This document shows, in pieces, positions 7,529 to 10,044 of a stretch of 10,044 nucleotides of DNA (position 1 is its first letter; the number at the start of each line of letters is the position of its first letter). Position numbers and translations under genes: made by a program. The notes beneath the pieces are model-generated. The model made no database searches and was not told the origin of the DNA. It worked only from the letters and a program-made list of their open reading frames with translations. Source of the DNA: Propionibacteriaceae bacterium UBA6238 (GTDB lineage Bacteria; Actinomycetota; Actinomycetes; Propionibacteriales; Propionibacteriaceae); contig DJWE01000057.1 in NCBI GenBank assembly GCA_002441465.1, positions 1-10,044 of the forward strand, in the 5' to 3' direction.

Positions 7529-8385
7529 GCACAGTGTTCCTCACCGGCGCCACCGGGACCGTCGGAGCCGCCGTCGCCGCGCAGCTGGCAGCCAGAGGCG
7601 AGCGGGTGATCGCCGGGGTCCGCTCAGGCCACGCCGCCCGCCGGCTCCCCGACGGCGTGGACGCGCGACTCTTCGACTTCGCCTCCCCACCCGAGCAACT
7701 GCGGCGCGTCATGGGCGGCGCGGACCGGCTGTTCCTGATGCGTCCCCCGCAGATCGCCGACGTGACCCGGTTCCTGCTCCCAGTCATCGACGCCGCGCAG
7801 GATCTCGGGATGCGGCAGGTGGTGTTCCTGTCCCTGCAAGGGGTCCAGTTCAACCGCAACACCCCCCACCACCAGGTCGAGGCCTACCTGAAAGCCACCC
7901 AGGCGCCGTACACGATGCTGCGGCCCAACTTCTTCATGCAGAACCTGTCGAGCACCTACGCCGCCGACATCGCCCGCCACAGCGAGATCCGGGTCCCGGC
8001 CGGCAGATCCCGCACCGCGTTCATCGACGCCCGTGACATCGGCAACGCCGCCGCGAGGGTGCTCACCGAACCCGGCCACGACCGCAAGGCCTACACCCTG
8101 TCGGGGGAACAGTCCCTCAGCTACACCGATGTGGCCCAGATCATGAGCCGCGTCCTCGGCCGGCCCATCACCTACACCCGCCCCACCGAACACGAGTACC
8201 TCGCCCAGCTGGCCGCCGACGGCCGACCAGCCGACTACATCGCAGTCCAGAAGATGATCTACCGCATGGTCCGCCTCCACGCCTCCGCCGCCCCCAACCG
8301 GAGCATCCGGCGACTCACCGGCACCCCAGCCACCCGCTTCGACCGGTTCGTCAACGACCACCGCGACCTCTGGCAACCCATCTAG
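7525..8385 (+). CDS. NmrA-like NAD(P)-binding family protein (SDR family oxidoreductase)
   Basis: 286 residues, a normal length for NmrA/quinone-oxidoreductase-2-like proteins. VFLTGATGTVG (4-14) is the nucleotide-binding loop, and VIAGVRS puts Arg33 where the NADP phosphate is read. The chain continues with DFASPPEQL, GADRLFLMRPPQ, and VVFLSLQGVQFN in the place of the usual VxxSS strand. HHQVEAYLKATQAPYTMLRPNFFMQNL is the hallmark E-x(2)-L...YTxLRPxxFMxN block of this family. FIDARDIGNAAARVLTEPGHDRKAYTLSGEQSLSYTDVAQIMSRVLGRPI is the C-terminal substrate-domain signature. It may act as an oxidoreductase on quinones or aldehydes, or as a redox sensor; the substrate is not readable. The start overlaps the MarR stop by 4 nt (ATGA), making this the last gene of a three-gene translationally coupled operon. 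A hairpin follows the stop. Confidence 0.87.
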   Translation: MSTVFLTGATGTVGAAVAAQLAARGERVIAGVRSGHAARRLPDGVDARLFDFASPPEQLRRVMGGADRLFLMRPPQIADVTRFLLPVIDAAQDLGMRQVVFLSLQGVQFNRNTPHHQVEAYLKATQAPYTMLRPNFFMQNLSSTYAADIARHSEIRVPAGRSRTAFIDARDIGNAAARVLTEPGHDRKAYTLSGEQSLSYTDVAQIMSRVLGRPITYTRPTEHEYLAQLAADGRPADYIAVQKMIYRMVRLHASAAPNRSIRRLTGTPATRFDRFVNDHRDLWQPI

Positions 8386-8400
8386 GCCGTAGAAACAGCA

Positions 8401-8432
8401 AGACCCCCTGATCCACGGGAGTGGGGGAGTCT
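8401..8432 (+). terminator. Possible terminator hairpin after the redox operon
   Basis: About 16 nt after the last stop of the MarR operon, CCAC-GGGA-GTGG (8413-8424) forms a perfect 4-bp stem with a tetraloop. It is extended by CCC/GGG and AGA/TCT pairs with small bulges, so the whole 8401-8432 segment can fold. No T-run follows. It sits between the convergent operon and the AbiE pair. The remaining sequence to 8536 shows no gene. Confidence 0.4.
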
Positions 8433-8536
8433 GCACCACCAAACATAGATGATCCAGATCCTGGGACTCCAGCGAGCCACCCGGCCAGCGACGCCCCGCG
8501 GCCGCTCACCGTTTCGCGGGCGGAGGAGGGCATCGA

Positions 8537-9376
8537 TCACGTGTCGCGTTGGTGTGCCTCGGTGATGCGTGTGATGAAGTCGTTGACCCACCCCACGGCT
8601 TCCTCGGCGGTGGCCAGAACATCGAGCCCCTCTGCGGCCGCGACGTACAGGTCGCCCCACCCGTCACCCACGGTCAGGGTCGGGGGCCACTGCTGCTGCT
8701 GTCGGTAGACGAACAGCCGCTGACACGTCGAAGCGACCTCGCTCAAGTCGAGCTCCTCTCCGGCATCCAACAGCTGGAGATCGACCAGGTCGCGGGCTCG
8801 GTCGCTGCCCGGGGAGGAGACTGCGTGCAGCTTCTGGGCGACCTGATGGTCGGCGCGCATCACCGGGACCGGGCGGGGGACCGGCAGTCCGACCTCAGTG
8901 AACAGCACGACCAGGTCGTCGGCGAGCCTGTACTCGGGCTCGTCACTGTCGCCGATCTCGTTGTGGCCCAGTTCGAACCTCGCTGTGCACCATGACTGTC
9001 CTCGGTAGGCGAGCCTCACATCGAAGGGCTGCATCACATACCCCGCCGGCACCCCGACAGGACTCGGTGCGGCACGCTCAACCAGACGCCCCGTGAAGCC
9101 AGCCCACCCCGCAGCCAGTGACTCCTCGAAGTCGGCGCGGAACTGATCCAGCGACGCGACCCTGGCGGCGTCCAGGTCGCGGGTGAACCGAGAGGCCAGA
9201 CCGAAACGCAGTGCCATCGCACTGCCGCCCTTGATCGCACCCTCAGGGAGCATCTGGCCCACCACCACCAGCGACATCGTGACACGACGCCGCTGGACCG
9301 CCGCCTCAGCTCCCTGCAGGTTCCGCAGCCGCTGATCCAGCGACTGCCTGTTGCGTGGCGGGGTCGTCCACCTCAC
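8537..9376 (-). CDS. abiEii: AbiEii/AbiGii-family nucleotidyltransferase toxin (type IV toxin-antitoxin)
   Basis: 279 residues from GTG 9376. The nucleotidyltransferase signature is clear: IKGGSAMALRFG (48-59) then RFTRDLD (63-69), i.e. KGGS followed by the DxD metal-binding pair D67/D69. A second family block is QVAQKLHA...RARDLVDL (178-200), with K182 and D196/D199 conserved in AbiEii/DUF1814 proteins. All expected catalytic residues are present, so the toxin looks functional. In the family this enzyme acts as a bacteriostatic toxin in abortive infection and is neutralised by the AbiEi protein without stable complex formation. The GTG overlaps the antitoxin stop (GTGA), and a GAGGGG ribosome site lies 8 nt upstream. 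The frame is open further up to 9511, but that part is the antitoxin gene read in another frame and is Arg/Pro-rich nonsense. Confidence 0.85.
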   Translation of the reverse strand: MRWTTPPRNRQSLDQRLRNLQGAEAAVQRRRVTMSLVVVGQMLPEGAIKGGSAMALRFGLASRFTRDLDAARVASLDQFRADFEESLAAGWAGFTGRLVERAAPSPVGVPAGYVMQPFDVRLAYRGQSWCTARFELGHNEIGDSDEPEYRLADDLVVLFTEVGLPVPRPVPVMRADHQVAQKLHAVSSPGSDRARDLVDLQLLDAGEELDLSEVASTCQRLFVYRQQQQWPPTLTVGDGWGDLYVAAAEGLDVLATAEEAVGWVNDFITRITEAHQRDT

Positions 9377-9918
9377 GAGGTCAACCCCTCCCGGACACGG
9401 GTCCACTCGGCGGTCGTCAACAGCCCTTCCGCGCGCGCCTGCTCGGCTGCTGCCAGGAGCCGGCCCGGTTCGATCCTCCCGCGGCACGCGAGGATCGCAG
9501 CAGCGACGCACTGCGACGCGATCCCCTCATACCAAGTCGTCGGCTCACCCTCCGCCACCCTGACGACGCGCATGAACGGCGGGAACCTGGTCCGGGTGCG
9601 TTTGGTGACCGCGACCATCACGTGTGCGGGGTTCACGTCCGCGAGCCCCCCATGAAGGGCCAGGACCGACTCGCCCCACAGAAAGGCGTCCTCGCCGGCT
9701 CGCAGCACCGCCTCCGCGTACTGGTCCAGGTCACCTGGGGGCATGTCGGTCACCCGATACAGCCCATAGGACACCGATTCGAGTCCGCTGTGCTCGGCCA
9801 GCTTCGGCAACTCACCCGGCGGAACGCCAGCCTCTGCCGCTTGCCGTGTCGTGACGAAGCCATGATTACCGAACGCGATCTCACGCACCACATCCCTGTA
9901 CCTCACATCACGCGTCAC
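9373..9918 (-). CDS. abiEi: AbiEi-family antitoxin (type IV toxin-antitoxin, winged-helix regulator)
   Basis: 181 residues from GTG 9918. The N-terminal winged helix DVVREIAFGNHGFVTTRQAAEAGVPPGELPKLAEHSGLESVSYGLYRV (about 9-56) is the AbiEi_4-type DNA-binding domain. The C-terminal part contains YAEAVLRAGEDAFLWGESVLALHGGLADVNPAHVMVAV, typical of actinobacterial AbiEi proteins. Its family job is twofold: neutralise the AbiEii toxin and repress its own operon by binding inverted repeats in the promoter. Antitoxin first, toxin second with a 4-nt overlap is the standard abiE order. The frame continues upstream to GTG 9954 and beyond, but that would run through the palindrome and -10; 9918 has TATGGT exactly 6 nt before it and no ribosome site, so a leaderless start is chosen. 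GTG 9906 is a weaker alternative. Confidence 0.82.
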   Translation of the reverse strand: MTRDVRYRDVVREIAFGNHGFVTTRQAAEAGVPPGELPKLAEHSGLESVSYGLYRVTDMPPGDLDQYAEAVLRAGEDAFLWGESVLALHGGLADVNPAHVMVAVTKRTRTRFPPFMRVVRVAEGEPTTWYEGIASQCVAAAILACRGRIEPGRLLAAAEQARAEGLLTTAEWTRVREGLTS

Positions 9919-9942
9919 GCCACAACCATACCTTTTTAGGTA
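9919..9942 (-). promoter_or_regulatory. abiE promoter with palindromic operator
   Basis: TACCT-N4-AGGTA (9929-9942) is a perfect 5-bp inverted repeat around a TTTT/AAAA spacer, AT-rich against a very GC-rich background. On the - strand it is followed directly by the -10-like TATGGT (9930-9925) and then 6 nt to the GTG at 9918. The palindrome therefore overlaps the upstream edge of the -10 box, a good place for repression by AbiEi, which is known to autoregulate in characterised systems. No clear -35 hexamer is seen. Confidence 0.55.
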
Positions 9943-10043
9943 GAGTTCCGCCACGCACTCGCGGTCCTGACGATCGTGCGCACGCCGACGCGCTCCTTGA
10001 TCGCGCGAGTTCCACCCATCGCGGCATGAGCGAGCATGGCTGC
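9936..10043 (-). CDS. Possible 3' end of an unidentified upstream gene (partial)
   Basis: On the - strand one frame is open from the window edge to a TAA at 9938-9936 and reads MLAHAAMGGTRAIKERVGVRT near its start, ending SAWRNST. Third positions are mostly G or C, as in real genes here. Only 35 residues are visible and no family is recognised. If real, it ends inside the abiE operator, 18 nt before the antitoxin start. Another frame on the same strand is also open, so this is weak. Confidence 0.25.
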   Translation of the reverse strand, partial: AAMLAHAAMGGTRAIKERVGVRTIVRTASAWRNST

Positions 10044-10044
10044 T

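Noticed and set aside
7624..8442. - strand open frame of 272 residues opposite the NmrA-like gene
   Set aside because: Gly/Val-rich antisense shadow. The + strand carries the full NmrA signature.
8386..8536. Possible tRNA or small RNA in the gap after the redox operon
   Set aside because: No cloverleaf or tRNA consensus boxes could be found, only a short hairpin and a small CCAG/CTGG inverted repeat.
9377..9511. 45-residue N-terminal extension of the AbiEii toxin
   Set aside because: It lies wholly within the antitoxin gene and is Arg/Pro/Gly-rich. GTG 9376 with its GTGA overlap and GAGGGG site is a better start.
9919..9954. AbiEi start at GTG 9954
   Set aside because: It would translate through the palindrome and -10 box and has no ribosome site, while GTG 9918 fits a leaderless start.
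1..10044. CRISPR array, insertion sequence or att-site repeats
   Set aside because: No regularly spaced direct repeats with unique spacers, no transposase, and no long terminal inverted or direct repeats were seen by eye.

Overview
The window is high-GC DNA with coding regions strongly biased to G or C at third codon positions, as in Actinobacteria. The genus cannot be read from the sequence. The gene set (a giant methylase-helicase of the conjugative-element/DarB type, a KfrA-like coiled-coil protein and an AbiE toxin-antitoxin pair) suggests an integrative conjugative element, a conjugative plasmid or a similar accessory region. No relaxase, integrase, replication gene or attachment site is visible, so the element type is an inference.

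Layout. (1) Positions 3-5270, + strand: one very long gene, open to the left edge of the window, encoding an N6-adenine-type DNA methyltransferase fused to an SNF2/DEAD-like helicase. (2) Positions 5329-6330, - strand, convergent with it: a 333-residue protein with an N-terminal Cys/His cluster and a long Ala/Glu-rich coiled coil. Its start region carries a 10-bp-step repeat that looks like an operator. (3) Positions 6462-8385, + strand, divergent from the coiled-coil gene: three tightly coupled genes, namely an NAD(P)-binding reductase-like protein, a MarR-family regulator and an NmrA-like NAD(P)-binding protein. A perfect 15-bp palindrome sits at the first start codon. (4) Positions 8537-9918, - strand: an AbiEi antitoxin gene followed, with a 4-nt overlap, by an AbiEii nucleotidyltransferase toxin gene (type IV toxin-antitoxin/abortive infection). 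A palindrome lies in their promoter. (5) The last about 100 bases may hold the 3' end of another - strand gene.

How the genes may work together (inference): the methylase-helicase would help the element escape or counter host restriction, the AbiE pair would stabilise the element and/or abort phage infection, the coiled-coil protein would serve a partition or autoregulatory role, and the MarR operon would be stress or redox cargo. All three regulated units share one promoter plan, a TANNNT -10 box 6-7 nt before an ATG or GTG start with little or no Shine-Dalgarno sequence. This suggests leaderless transcripts, each with a candidate operator at the promoter. No new type of system is evident. 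The most interesting points are the three self-contained promoter/operator modules and the combination of anti-restriction-like and abortive-infection genes.
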